Below, piece by piece: positions 30,013 through 39,343 of a stretch of DNA of 64,000 nt (positions are counted from its first letter, which is position 1; the number at the start of each line of letters is the position of its first letter). Under the pieces are notes generated by a model. The model saw only the letters and a list, made by a program, of their open reading frames with translations, did not search any database and was not told where the DNA came from. Position numbers and translations under genes: made by a program. The stretch comes from Zhongshania antarctica (GTDB lineage Bacteria > Pseudomonadota > Gammaproteobacteria > Pseudomonadales > Spongiibacteraceae). Location: positions 1-64,000 of the forward strand of contig NZ_JACHHW010000005.1 in NCBI RefSeq assembly GCF_014202945.1. The letters run 5' to 3'.

Positions 30013-31770
30013 TTATGGCCGCGAGGCAAGCCAGCAGTAAGCATAGGGCGGCAAGAGGATATCACCCGCCTCGGCGTGAATATCAATATCACTGAGCAGT
30101 TCGCGCCAGTGCTTATCCGCATCCAAGTTCAAACTACTCATAGACAGGGTTTGGGCGTAGGCGCTGATATTATAAATCGCCAACAAGCTTTGCCCAGCAC
30201 CACCCTCGGCGTGCCTCTCTCGGCGCAAACCAAACACCTGGTCACCCAAATGCAAAGGGTACTGCGCGGCGTTGGGGTGGAAAGCAGGCTGCTTAGCGCG
30301 CAACTTAATTAGGTCTTTAAGCACGGCAAAAATCCGCGCGTGATGACTCGCCGTGGCGAGCTGCTCTTCTAAATCATCCGCCGACCATTGATGACGATTA
30401 ATCGCGCGGTTGTGGCTGGTGTGCAAAATGCGATTCTCATCGTTTTCGGTTGCTAACAAACTGTGAATATAGAACGCCGGCACCCCTTGTACCGCTAGCA
30501 TTAGCGCATGGGCGCAAATAAAACGCTGCTCTTGGTAACCATCCTCGCCATCGCTATCATCGATGCGGCGCCGCATGGCATCGAACAAACTGATGTTTAT
30601 TTCATAAGGCCGGCTTTCACCATTGGCTAATGCCCGCCACGACACCCTACCGCCACTTTTTTGCATTATGCCCACCAACTCTTTAATTTCCTCATCGTCG
30701 AGCAAACCTTCCGCTGGGCGCAAGCCAATGCCGTCGTGAGAGGCTATGAAGTTAAAATAAGTGGTGCCGTCTTGGGCCGCGGGCATGCCCATCATCCACG
30801 TTTTTAAGGCGCGACTACTGCCAGTAACCAAGGTGTTAATTAATAGTGGCGGCAGCGAAAAGTTGTAAACCATATGGGCTTCATTGGCATTGCCGAAATA
30901 GGCCAGATTCTCGCGCAGTGGAATATTCGTTTCGGTAATGATAATTGCATCGGGCACGGCATGTTCAATTAAGCTACGCAGCAAGCGGACGGCCTCGTGG
31001 GTCTGCTCTAAATTCAAGCTACTGGTACCGGGAACTTTCCACAAGAACGCCACTGCGTCGAGGCGGAAAATTTTAACGCCCATATCGAGGTAATGACGGA
31101 TAATTTTAATAAATTCCAGCAATACCTTGGGGTTTTCGAAGTTAAGGTCAACTTGATCGTGACTAAAAGTACACCAGACATGGCGTTTGCCATCGAGGGT
31201 TTGCACCTCGCTCAGCAAGGGGCTAGTACGGGGCCGTACTACCGCGCTTAAATCTACGCTGGGATCAACCTCCACAAAATAATCTTGGCCCGGATCGCGG
31301 CGCTGTTTAAAATTTTCAAACCACAGACTGCGACTGGAGCAGTGATTAATCACCAGGTCGGCCATTAAATCAAAGTCACGAGCAATGGCGCTGACATCCG
31401 GCCAATCGCCAAGTGAGGGATTCACCTCCACATAGTTAATCACCGAAAAACCATCGTCGGAGCTATAGGGATAAAAGGGCAATATATGAACGCCACTTAC
31501 CACGCCCAGCAGTTCACGCCGAAGAAAATCATGCAAGGTATGCAGCGGCCACTCGCCGTCGCGCAGAATCGAGTCGCCATAGGTAATGACTAGCGCGTCA
31601 TTCTCATCCCAGTGGTTTTTATGGGTCTCGGGCATGAAGCAGCGCTGGTCCAAAGCCATTGCCGCAATCATGTCGTCAATTAACCCCGCATTACCTAGGT
31701 GCGGATACAAAACCTCTACGTGGGCGGCAAGTTGATTGCGCAAATGTTGCGCGGGGCTTAATTCCGTCAT
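30013..31770 (-). CDS. GH13 sugar phosphorylase, probable glucosylglycerate phosphorylase
   Basis: A 585-residue alpha-amylase-superfamily enzyme of the sucrose-phosphorylase group (GH13_18). Visible motifs are HILPFYPYSSDDGFSV, the nucleophile region FRLDAVAFLWK near 240, the acid/base region ITETNIP near 280 and ASHDGIGLRP. Sucrose phosphorylase is a possible alternative. The company of a glucosyl-3-phosphoglycerate synthase (overlapping by one base, TAATG) and a glycerate kinase-phosphatase fusion points to phosphorolysis of glucosylglycerate into glucose-1-phosphate and glycerate. That specificity is inference from context. Confidence 0.85.
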   Translation of the reverse strand: MTELSPAQHLRNQLAAHVEVLYPHLGNAGLIDDMIAAMALDQRCFMPETHKNHWDENDALVITYGDSILRDGEWPLHTLHDFLRRELLGVVSGVHILPFYPYSSDDGFSVINYVEVNPSLGDWPDVSAIARDFDLMADLVINHCSSRSLWFENFKQRRDPGQDYFVEVDPSVDLSAVVRPRTSPLLSEVQTLDGKRHVWCTFSHDQVDLNFENPKVLLEFIKIIRHYLDMGVKIFRLDAVAFLWKVPGTSSLNLEQTHEAVRLLRSLIEHAVPDAIIITETNIPLRENLAYFGNANEAHMVYNFSLPPLLINTLVTGSSRALKTWMMGMPAAQDGTTYFNFIASHDGIGLRPAEGLLDDEEIKELVGIMQKSGGRVSWRALANGESRPYEINISLFDAMRRRIDDSDGEDGYQEQRFICAHALMLAVQGVPAFYIHSLLATENDENRILHTSHNRAINRHQWSADDLEEQLATASHHARIFAVLKDLIKLRAKQPAFHPNAAQYPLHLGDQVFGLRRERHAEGGAGQSLLAIYNISAYAQTLSMSSLNLDADKHWRELLSDIDIHAEAGDILLPPYAYCWLASRP

Positions 31771-32993
31771 TACTCTGCGAATTCCTCGTTGTCAGCCTCC
31801 ACCGCGGCCAGCATGTCGGCCAACAAGGTCGGTTCAGCACTGCCCACCCGATTCCAGCTCGGTATAAACGGTGTTTCCATGGGATTTTCCAGAAACATAT
31901 TGCCCGCCTTTACAATATTTTGAGCAAACAACTCAACCGCCTGCTCTTCCCGATGAAGGTCCAAATCAAGACCATTCATCACCGCGTCGGCCCGATAGCT
32001 GTCGACAAAATCCAAGGCCACCCGATAATAAGTCGCCTTAATAGTGCGAAAGGTTTCACTATTAAACACCACCCCATTAGTCGCCAATTTGCGGAAAATC
32101 GCCTTAGATATATCAATCGACATTTTTGACAAACCACTGCTGTCATCCGCTGCCGACAGGGATTGGTGTTTATGATCGTAAACATCGGCAATATCGACCT
32201 GGCACAGACGGTTAGTGGAGTAATTGCGGTACATCTCCGACAACACACCAATTTCCAAGCCCCAGTCACTGGGAATACGCAGATCATTTAACACATCCAT
32301 GCGCATCGAAAATTCCCCCGACAGCGGGTAGCGATAACTGTCTAAATACTCGAGATAATCCGAGCCACCTAGAATTTTCTTTAAGGCGCGAATCAGCGGC
32401 GTCACCAACAAGCGGCTCACCCGACCATTAATTTTTCCGTCCGCGACCCGCGCGTAATAGCCCTTACAAAACTCGTAGTTAAAGGCCGGATTAGCCACCG
32501 GGTAAAATAATTGGGCGAGTAAGCGGCGGTCGTAGGTCAGAATATCGCAGTCGTGCAGGGCGATTGCCTCGGCGCGCCCCGACGCCTGGATAAAACCAAG
32601 GCAGTACCACACATTGCGGCCCTTGCCGGGCTCTTCCGGCGAAAGACCACGCTTTTGCAGGCGGGCATCAATGGCTTGCAGCCGCGGACCATCATTCCAC
32701 AGCACTCGGTGACGCTGGGGTAGCCGACTAAAGAATTTTAAGGCGTAGCGATACTGAGCCTCATCGGCCTGATCCAAGCCAATAATAATTTCGTCGATGT
32801 AATCGACCTTGGCGATTTCATCAATAATAGCGGCCAACGCCGGGCCTTCTAATTCCGAAAACAGCGAGGGCAGCATCAAGGCCATTGGCCGTTGTTTAGA
32901 GAATTGTTTCAGCTCAGCCTCGATGTCACTCACGGGCCGATCAATCAAATTGTGTAAGGTGGTAATGATGCCGTTCTGGTAAAAATCGCCCAT
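31770..32993 (-). CDS. gpgS: glucosyl-3-phosphoglycerate synthase (GT81)
   Basis: Retaining glycosyltransferase making glucosyl-3-phosphoglycerate from an NDP-glucose and 3-phosphoglycerate. The 407 residues show a GT-A fold with the early LPSLFSELEGPAL segment, the metal-binding ALHDCDIL near residue 147, the acceptor region CKGYYARV and VYDHKHQSLS with the conserved histidine. It overlaps the phosphorylase gene by one base and follows the kinase-phosphatase fusion after 45 bases. A mannosyl equivalent cannot be excluded without alignment. Confidence 0.87.
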   Translation of the reverse strand: MGDFYQNGIITTLHNLIDRPVSDIEAELKQFSKQRPMALMLPSLFSELEGPALAAIIDEIAKVDYIDEIIIGLDQADEAQYRYALKFFSRLPQRHRVLWNDGPRLQAIDARLQKRGLSPEEPGKGRNVWYCLGFIQASGRAEAIALHDCDILTYDRRLLAQLFYPVANPAFNYEFCKGYYARVADGKINGRVSRLLVTPLIRALKKILGGSDYLEYLDSYRYPLSGEFSMRMDVLNDLRIPSDWGLEIGVLSEMYRNYSTNRLCQVDIADVYDHKHQSLSAADDSSGLSKMSIDISKAIFRKLATNGVVFNSETFRTIKATYYRVALDFVDSYRADAVMNGLDLDLHREEQAVELFAQNIVKAGNMFLENPMETPFIPSWNRVGSAEPTLLADMLAAVEADNEEFAE

Positions 32994-33038
32994 ATTATTG
33001 CCTATATTATTTTGAAAACGTCAGGGTGCTAACGCGGC

Positions 33039-34766
33039 TTAATCGCCCGCACCCAATATGTCTATTAAGGCCTCGTTCCAACCCACCGGACCAAGACCTT
33101 CAGTAATGCGCAATTCTCCCTGTGGCGCCGTAATCTGCGGCGGTAAATGATGTGGCGAGCGCACCACCACAGCAATATCTGCTCGCTCTAGCATGGCAAC
33201 ATCGTTGCCACTGTCACCCAGCGCGATCAACCGAGGCGCAGGCCCTGTTGGGTATAAGCAAGAAGCCAGCCACGCCATCGCCTGGCCCTTATCTGCCGTG
33301 CCCATAATATGAATAAAACGGCCGCCTTTTAGGGCCTGCAAGCCTTCTGCGGCAAGCAGGCCAGCAAACTCCCGCCAGCGCTCATCAGTGTCGTCCCAAT
33401 GAATAGGCTCCGAATACTCACGCTGCAGTGCCAATTCGGCCTCTATCAAACTTAGCCCGGTTATATTGCACAAAGTTGGTGCATCAAAATCCGCAAAGCC
33501 AGAAAACTGATAGCCGCCCTGTACCCGCCAAGCACGCAATAGTTTTAGGATCTCCTCACGTCGCGGCGCAAACTCCTTCACGCGCTGGCCATTGATTAAG
33601 CTCAAATCAATATCTGCCAGCAAATCACAGCCTGCCGGTACAACCACCGCAGCGCCATTTTCAATAATAAAGGGATAGGGGTTATTTAGCTGGGCGGCCA
33701 ATTGATGAAGCTCAGCCTGGGTTTTGCTGGTATTGAGCACCCACACCACCCCGAGGTCGGCTAAGCGAGCAAGTGCTTGGGTCGCTGCACTAAAGGAGTA
33801 ATTATCATGATCCAGCAGCGAGCCATCTAAATCGGTAAAAACCAGACTCTGACGAGCGTGATCATTGCCGCGCCGAGGGTAGTTCACCGCACGAATACGC
33901 CGATCTGCGGCCATCGTCATCACGCAATCCGCATGGAGAGGGAGGTCGTGCAGACACTGGCGAGTAATCCGCTCGTAGTGCTGGATAAAGCGTTCAATGT
34001 CCTCCGCATTCATTAAAGCTGGTGCGGCAGCCGCATCCACCGTCGCCGCCAGTTTTTGCTCCTGTTCAAGCCGCCAGCCCTGCACGCAGTCAAAGCTGGG
34101 CGCCGCCAGCATCAACAAATAATCTATTTTTGCAAAAAGGCGGCGATACTCCCCAGCAAGCGCGGCATTCACATAGGCCCGCCAAACCCCGTTGCGGTCT
34201 TCTTCCGCTTCAAGTGAGTTCACCGGTGTGGCCAAGGCAGATTCCTCGCTGGGCTCCGCCCCTAAACACCAACCCTCGAAAATAATTAGATTAACTGGAC
34301 CGTCAATTCGCGGCCACGCGATGCGCTGAGCCCGATCGTCACAGCGCTTATCAAACCGCGGTAAATCCAAGCCCTGCCCCGACTTTAAGGCCAATAAGGC
34401 AGCCAAGGTTTGCTCGGCAAGCGGCACGTCATGACTGCCCGGCACACCGCGCGTGAGAAGTAATGGGTGCACATTCGCCGCCAAATCTTGGCGTTCAGCA
34501 CGGCGTAAATAGAAGTCGTCTATCGACACCACAGCCACCGTCATGCGATGTTCTCGCTGCAGATACCATTGGAAGAAAGCGGCCAAGGTCGACTTGCCGC
34601 TGCCTTGGGCGCCGTGAATGCCCAATACACGCAAGTCACCCGCGCGAATACGCGGCAACACCTCATTAATGAAGGGGATAAAATAGGCGTGTATCTGCTG
34701 GCGATATTGCTCCGGCAAACGTTCTTGCAATAAAAACTCAGTCAAGTCGGCGCTCATATCCGGCAA
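33039..34766 (-). CDS. fused D-glycerate kinase and glucosyl-3-phosphoglycerate phosphatase
   Basis: A 575-residue two-domain protein. Residues 1-300 form a P-loop kinase with Walker A GIHGAQGSGKST (49-60), VVSIDDFYL and FEGWCLG, as in plant-type D-glycerate 3-kinases. Residues 305-575 are a HAD phosphatase of the mannosyl-3-phosphoglycerate phosphatase group: VFTDLDGSLLDHD near 312, NTSKT, ENGAAV and the metal-site ALGDSGNDVAML. The TTG start at 34766 is preferred because AGGAGG lies five bases before it; the ATG at 34757 lies 14 bases away. It is first in the block with gpgS and the phosphorylase, so one chain would both release glucosylglycerate and recapture glycerate. Confidence 0.85.
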   Translation of the reverse strand: MPDMSADLTEFLLQERLPEQYRQQIHAYFIPFINEVLPRIRAGDLRVLGIHGAQGSGKSTLAAFFQWYLQREHRMTVAVVSIDDFYLRRAERQDLAANVHPLLLTRGVPGSHDVPLAEQTLAALLALKSGQGLDLPRFDKRCDDRAQRIAWPRIDGPVNLIIFEGWCLGAEPSEESALATPVNSLEAEEDRNGVWRAYVNAALAGEYRRLFAKIDYLLMLAAPSFDCVQGWRLEQEQKLAATVDAAAAPALMNAEDIERFIQHYERITRQCLHDLPLHADCVMTMAADRRIRAVNYPRRGNDHARQSLVFTDLDGSLLDHDNYSFSAATQALARLADLGVVWVLNTSKTQAELHQLAAQLNNPYPFIIENGAAVVVPAGCDLLADIDLSLINGQRVKEFAPRREEILKLLRAWRVQGGYQFSGFADFDAPTLCNITGLSLIEAELALQREYSEPIHWDDTDERWREFAGLLAAEGLQALKGGRFIHIMGTADKGQAMAWLASCLYPTGPAPRLIALGDSGNDVAMLERADIAVVVRSPHHLPPQITAPQGELRITEGLGPVGWNEALIDILGAGD

Positions 34767-34951
34767 ATAAACCTCCTAAAGCCGTCGATGCTTAGGTCAA
34801 AAAAAATCGAGTATGTCGTTTAGGTATAGCACAGGCCTAAGCCTGTCCCGTTCCAAACACATCAATATTCATTAAGCAGGTTTCTTGCCAATAGACCGTT
34901 AGGTTCTAGCTTTGCGCGAAAGGGCGCCAATAAAACAAAATTACAGGCAAA

Positions 34952-34977
34952 AAAAAGAGGCCAATTGGCCTCTTTTT
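34952..34977 (-). terminator. rho-independent terminator after slyD (works on both strands)
   Basis: A perfect palindrome with 11-bp arms (AAAAAGAGGCC and GGCCTCTTTTT) around AATT, with a T-run on the minus strand just after the slyD stop. On the plus strand a T-run is also present. Confidence 0.85.
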
Positions 34978-34992
34978 AAAACTCATGGCAAA

Positions 34993-35478
34993 TCAGTGCT
35001 GATGACCACCGGCGCCGTGGACATGACCATGGCTGAGTTCTTCTTCACTGGCAACACGAACTTCTTCAATGCTGACGTCAAACTGCAATACCTGACCTGC
35101 TAAGGGGTGATTAGCGTCAACGGTAACAGATTCGTCATCAACGGCCTTAACAACAACAGTTTGCACTTGACCCTGCGCGCCTGAAGCTTGGAATTGCATG
35201 CCGACTTCGATTTGATCGACGCCTTGGAATGCTTCACGGGGTACCGCTTGAATCAATTCAGGATTCAGCTCACCGTAACCGTCTTCAGGCTGAACAGTGA
35301 CTTTCATGGCATCGCCAATGGTTTTACCGGCCAGCTCGCGCTCTAAACCGGGGATAATACCGCCGTGACCATGCAGATAGGCCAGTGGCTCTTGACCTTT
35401 AGACGTATCAATCTCTACGCCAGCTTCGTCGGTCAGGGTGTAGTGAAAAGCCACTACGCAATCGTTAGCAATAATCAT
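34993..35478 (-). CDS. slyD: FKBP-type peptidyl-prolyl isomerase SlyD
   Basis: Cytoplasmic prolyl isomerase and metallochaperone. The 161 residues have the FKBP part VAFHYTLTDEAGVEID, the inserted-flap segment GYGELNPELIQAVPREAF and NHPLAGQ. A short histidine-rich tail (HGHVHGAGGHQH) is consistent with nickel binding. A GGGAGG ribosome site precedes the ATG. It is a single unit closed by the hairpin at 34952. Confidence 0.94.
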   Translation of the reverse strand: MIIANDCVVAFHYTLTDEAGVEIDTSKGQEPLAYLHGHGGIIPGLERELAGKTIGDAMKVTVQPEDGYGELNPELIQAVPREAFQGVDQIEVGMQFQASGAQGQVQTVVVKAVDDESVTVDANHPLAGQVLQFDVSIEEVRVASEEELSHGHVHGAGGHQH

Positions 35479-35624
35479 GGGAGCCTCCCGTTAAAATAAG
35501 CCGGCAAGCATGACAGTTTTGACCGGCAAGGTCACGCCGAGCAACCAATTTATTGCTTATTTGGCGAGATTCGACGACCAGCGGCCAATATTAGGGAAGT
35601 TATCTAACCCAACGCCGCGCTTAT

Positions 35625-36572
35625 TTAAGCTCGACCAGAAATCTCTTCACCCACCTCGACAATACGACGGCGCAGCCAAATATGACCCGGATCATGCTGT
35701 AACAGGGGGCTCCACGCGAGCTTAAGCTCAATAGGTATTATCATAAACGGCGGTTTGCGCACGGCTAAACGCGGGTCATCCACGTACAAATTAGCCACTT
35801 GGGTCGGTAGGGTAGCAATTAAATCAGGGTGTTTCGCCAGTAATGCCGCTACCTGATAGTGACGGGTAAACACGCGAATTTGACGCTCGTGACCACACTC
35901 AGCCAATGCCTCGTCGACCCAACCCAGGCGCTGACTGTCGCGCTGGCTCATGCCGCGCCCAACCCCCATGCCCGTCTTACTAACCCAAATGTGCGGGGCG
36001 GCAAGAAAGGCGTCCATATCAAAGTTTCCTAGCGCTGAATTACCGCTGCTCATCAGGCAAGAAAAGCTATCGCGCCACACCGTAGCTTGGTGAAAAGACT
36101 GTGGCAGGCGGTCAAAGCGATTGATCGCCATGTCGATCTTGCCCTGCTCCAAGTCCTGAAAGGTCACGTCACTGGGAGTCAAAATATCTAAAGTGATATT
36201 CGGCGCCTCGTCGCGGAGCTTAAACAGCAGCGGCATCAACAGCGTGGACTCGGCGTAGTCGCTGGCCATAATCCGAAACACCCGGCTACTCTTAGTGACC
36301 TCAAAATCGGAGACCGGCAATACCGCCTGCTCCACCGCCGACAAAATAGTCCGCACCTGAGGCTGCAGCTCCAAAGCCCGCTCAGTCGGCGTCATACCCT
36401 CGCTGGTGCGCACCAGCAGCGGATCATTAAACAAATCCCGCAAGCGCCGCAGGCCATTACTCAAGGCTGGCTGGGTAATACCTAATTGCTCCGCCGCACG
36501 GGTAACATTCTTCTCTCGTAACAACACGTCGAGATAGACCAGCAGGTTTAGATCGATTCGCGATAGATTCAT
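35625..36572 (-). CDS. LysR-family transcriptional regulator
   Basis: A 315-residue regulator. The N-terminal winged helix-turn-helix (about 1-65) reads DLNLLVYLDVLLREKNVTRAAEQLG, and a periplasmic-binding-like effector domain follows (about 90-300). It resembles the NodD/PA-type subgroup that begins with LSRIDLNLL. The gene is downstream of glcB on the same strand, separated by a terminator and a repeat region, with no clear divergent target. Its target and effector are unknown. Confidence 0.88.
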   Translation of the reverse strand: MNLSRIDLNLLVYLDVLLREKNVTRAAEQLGITQPALSNGLRRLRDLFNDPLLVRTSEGMTPTERALELQPQVRTILSAVEQAVLPVSDFEVTKSSRVFRIMASDYAESTLLMPLLFKLRDEAPNITLDILTPSDVTFQDLEQGKIDMAINRFDRLPQSFHQATVWRDSFSCLMSSGNSALGNFDMDAFLAAPHIWVSKTGMGVGRGMSQRDSQRLGWVDEALAECGHERQIRVFTRHYQVAALLAKHPDLIATLPTQVANLYVDDPRLAVRKPPFMIIPIELKLAWSPLLQHDPGHIWLRRRIVEVGEEISGRA

Positions 36573-36655
36573 ACTAAGAATAACTCCGCAGGGCTTTATA
36601 GTTTGGCGTGATTATGGGCGTTTTTAAGCTTTGCTACCAGCGGCAGCAAATTAGG

Positions 36656-36730
36656 TCTGGCGTCGGACGCCTGATGTCGGACGTAAAGGCCGCAATACCT
36701 TCGTCTGACGTCAGACTTCCGACACCCGAC
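36656..36730. repeat. dispersed intergenic repeat A (GTCGGACG type, inverted arms)
   Basis: The left arm (36659-36683) holds two GTCGGACG units. The right arm (36702-36730) holds CGTCTGACGTCAGAC and CCGACACCCGAC in the opposite sense, with about 18 bases between. It belongs with the similar low-complexity repeats at 41733, 43385 and 54453, though this copy is the most diverged. Confidence 0.5.
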
Positions 36731-36736
36731 TTCGCA

Positions 36737-36764
36737 ATAAAAAAGGCCCGGATAAATCCGGGCC
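36737..36764 (-). terminator. rho-independent terminator of glcB
   Basis: On the minus strand, GGCCCGGAT pairs perfectly with ATCCGGGCC around two bases and is followed by TTTTTTATT, 36 bases after the glcB stop. Confidence 0.9.
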
Positions 36765-36799
36765 AAGCCTCACTGACAGGAAAGGAATCGTTTAAAAAC

Positions 36800-38986
36800 T
36801 TAAGCCTTAGCTTGAGCTTTGTATTCAATACGACGGCGATGGAGTACTGGTTCGGTGTAACCGCTAGGCTGTTCGCAGCCTTTAAAGACCAGTTCACAGG
36901 CAGCCTGGAAGGCCACGCTGTCGTCAAAGTTGGGCGCCATTGGCGTGTAGCTCGGGTCGCTGGCATTCTGCCGATCAACCACTGCAGCCATACGCTTGAT
37001 GGTTTCCATAACTTGGGCTTCTGTACAAACGCCGTGATGTAACCAGTTGGCGATGTGTTGGCTGGAGATACGCAGGGTCGCGCGGTCTTCCATCAGGCCA
37101 ACATCATTAATATCGGGCACTTTAGAGCAACCTACACCGGCGTCGATCCAGCGCACCACATAGCCGAGCATGCCCTGGGCGTTGTTATCCAATTCTTGCT
37201 GGATTTCTTCAGCGCTCCAATTGGGGTTCTGCGCAACCGGAATACTTAAAATATCATCCAGTGCAGCGCGCTGGCGGCTCGCCAACTGGGCTTGCACTGA
37301 CTTCACGCTGACTTGGTGATAGTGCATAACATGCAAGGTAGCAGCCGTCGGTGAAGGCACCCACGCGCAGTTAGCGCCCGCCTGCGGATGGGCAATTTTA
37401 GCCTCCATCATCGCGGCCATTTCATCGGGCATGGCCCACATACCTTTGCCGATTTGGGCGCGACCACTCAGGCCACAGGCCAAACCGATATCAACGTTCC
37501 AATCTTCGTAGGCGCTAATCCACGCCTGCTTTTTCATGTCGGCCTTGCGCACAAACGGGCCGGCTTCCATGCTAGTGTGAATCTCGTCGCCGGTGCGATC
37601 CAAAAACCCGGTATTGATAAAGATGACTCGCTCAGGCACCGCAGCAATACAGGCCTTAAGGTTTACCGTCGTGCGGCGCTCCTCGTCCATAATGCCGATT
37701 TTCAAGGTGTTACGCGGCAGACCAAAGGCATCTTCAACCCGTGAGAAAAGCTCACCCGCAAAGGCCACTTCTTCAGGGCCGTGCATTTTGGGCTTAACAA
37801 TGTAAACACTGCCTGTGCGAGAGTTGCGCAAGGAGCCTGTCTGCTTAAGATCGTGCATCGCCGCCAGCACAGTGACCATGGCATCCATAATCCCTTCTGG
37901 CACTTCAAAGCCATCGGCGTCAATAATCGCTTCGTTGGTCATCAAGTGACCGACGTTACGGACCAGCAGCAAGCTGCGGCCATGCAATACTTTTTCGCTA
38001 CCGTCAGCAGCCGTAAAGACACGGTCGCCAACCAAGGTACGAACCAACTCTTTACCGCCTTTGTTGAGTTTTTCCTGAAGGTCGCCCTTCATTAACCCCA
38101 ACCAATTGCGATAAACCTCAACTTTGTCGTCAGCGTCTACGGCGGCAACCGAGTCTTCGCAGTCTTGAATCGTGGTGAGCGCTGACTCCAGCACCAGATC
38201 TTTAACCCGCGCAGGGTCGTCCTTGCCAATAGGGTGCTGATCGTCTATTTGAATATCGATGTGCAGACCATTGTTCACCAGCAACACATTGCTGGGGCTG
38301 GCGGCATCACCGAGAAAGCCCACAAACTGCTCGGGCTTTTGCAAAGCGGCAACAGAACCATCTGCCATGCTAACGGCCAAGGCGCCATTTACGACGCTAT
38401 AGAGTGTTGCGTCAGCGTGACTGCCTGTAACGAGCGGTGCGCTTTGATCTAAAAATTGACGAGCGTAAGCAATAACCTTCGCGCCGCGTGCGGGGTTGTA
38501 GCCCTTGCCCTTATCCGCGCCATCGGCTTCTGAAATAACATTGGTGCCATAAAGTGCATCATATAAGCTACCCCACCGCGCATTAGCAGCGTTCAGGGCG
38601 TAGCGAGCATTCATTACGGGCACAACAAGCTGAGGACCGGCCAAGCTGGCGATTTCCTCGTCAACATTCACGGTGCTAACCGCAAAATCAGCAGGCTCAG
38701 GAAGCAGGTAATTAATTTCAGTTAAAAAGGCTTTATACTTCGCCGCATCGAACTGACCGCGATTAGCGCGATGCCAGTCGTCAATTTGGGCTTGAATCTG
38801 CTCGCGCTTAGCCAGTAAGGCGCGATTTTTCGGGGCGAGGTCTTTGATCACCGCCGCCATGGCGTCCCAAAACTGCGTAGAACTAATGCCCGTGCCTGGA
38901 GCGACCTCCTCGTTGACCAAGCGATAAAGTACATCGGCAATCTGTAAGCCTGCGTGCTGCACCCTAGAATTGGCCTGCGAAGACAT
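36800..38986 (-). CDS. glcB: malate synthase G
   Basis: Condenses glyoxylate and acetyl-CoA to malate, the second glyoxylate-shunt step. The 728-residue length is that of the monomeric G isoform. Motifs include the [19 protein letters not shown] segment, [19 protein letters not shown] and [18 protein letters not shown]. The start at 38986 has AAGGAG five bases upstream; a GTG at 38992 is in frame but worse placed. It is divergent from aceA across an AT-rich 357-base regulatory region. Confidence 0.97.
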   Translation of the reverse strand: MSSQANSRVQHAGLQIADVLYRLVNEEVAPGTGISSTQFWDAMAAVIKDLAPKNRALLAKREQIQAQIDDWHRANRGQFDAAKYKAFLTEINYLLPEPADFAVSTVNVDEEIASLAGPQLVVPVMNARYALNAANARWGSLYDALYGTNVISEADGADKGKGYNPARGAKVIAYARQFLDQSAPLVTGSHADATLYSVVNGALAVSMADGSVAALQKPEQFVGFLGDAASPSNVLLVNNGLHIDIQIDDQHPIGKDDPARVKDLVLESALTTIQDCEDSVAAVDADDKVEVYRNWLGLMKGDLQEKLNKGGKELVRTLVGDRVFTAADGSEKVLHGRSLLLVRNVGHLMTNEAIIDADGFEVPEGIMDAMVTVLAAMHDLKQTGSLRNSRTGSVYIVKPKMHGPEEVAFAGELFSRVEDAFGLPRNTLKIGIMDEERRTTVNLKACIAAVPERVIFINTGFLDRTGDEIHTSMEAGPFVRKADMKKQAWISAYEDWNVDIGLACGLSGRAQIGKGMWAMPDEMAAMMEAKIAHPQAGANCAWVPSPTAATLHVMHYHQVSVKSVQAQLASRQRAALDDILSIPVAQNPNWSAEEIQQELDNNAQGMLGYVVRWIDAGVGCSKVPDINDVGLMEDRATLRISSQHIANWLHHGVCTEAQVMETIKRMAAVVDRQNASDPSYTPMAPNFDDSVAFQAACELVFKGCEQPSGYTEPVLHRRRIEYKAQAKA

Positions 38987-39343
38987 AATCACTCCTTAAT
39001 AAATTAATACTTTCTGTTTAAGAATTAGCTGCGTGCAAATAACTCAAATGTAGACCGACATCCTAGCACTTGAGGATAATTCTGCAAATTTATCCATATT
39101 ATCTTTACTATTCTTTTCGTGAATGTAAAAATTATATTGTGCAACTATAATGAGGAAATTCGGCGCATTCCCAAAAGCACTTCTATTATTGTGTAGCTAT
39201 ATAGCTGCTCATTGGCGATCAAGCAAACGTCATTCATTCATTCAATAAATAACCGACATAATATCTATAAATTAGAAAAATTTAACAGTCACGCGTAAAC
39301 TAGCCAGCGTTAACCACCCAAACGCACAAAATAGGGACCACAT
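38987..39343. promoter_or_regulatory. divergent glcB-aceA control region
   Basis: AT-rich gap with no gene. It holds a TATAAT box on the plus strand (39146-39151) with a poor -35, a perfect 12-base palindrome AGCTATATAGCT (39195-39206) and a run of ATTC repeats near 39231-39247. The shared placement between the two glyoxylate-shunt genes suggests joint control. I could not match the palindrome to a known regulator such as RccR, HexR or IclR. Confidence 0.5.
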
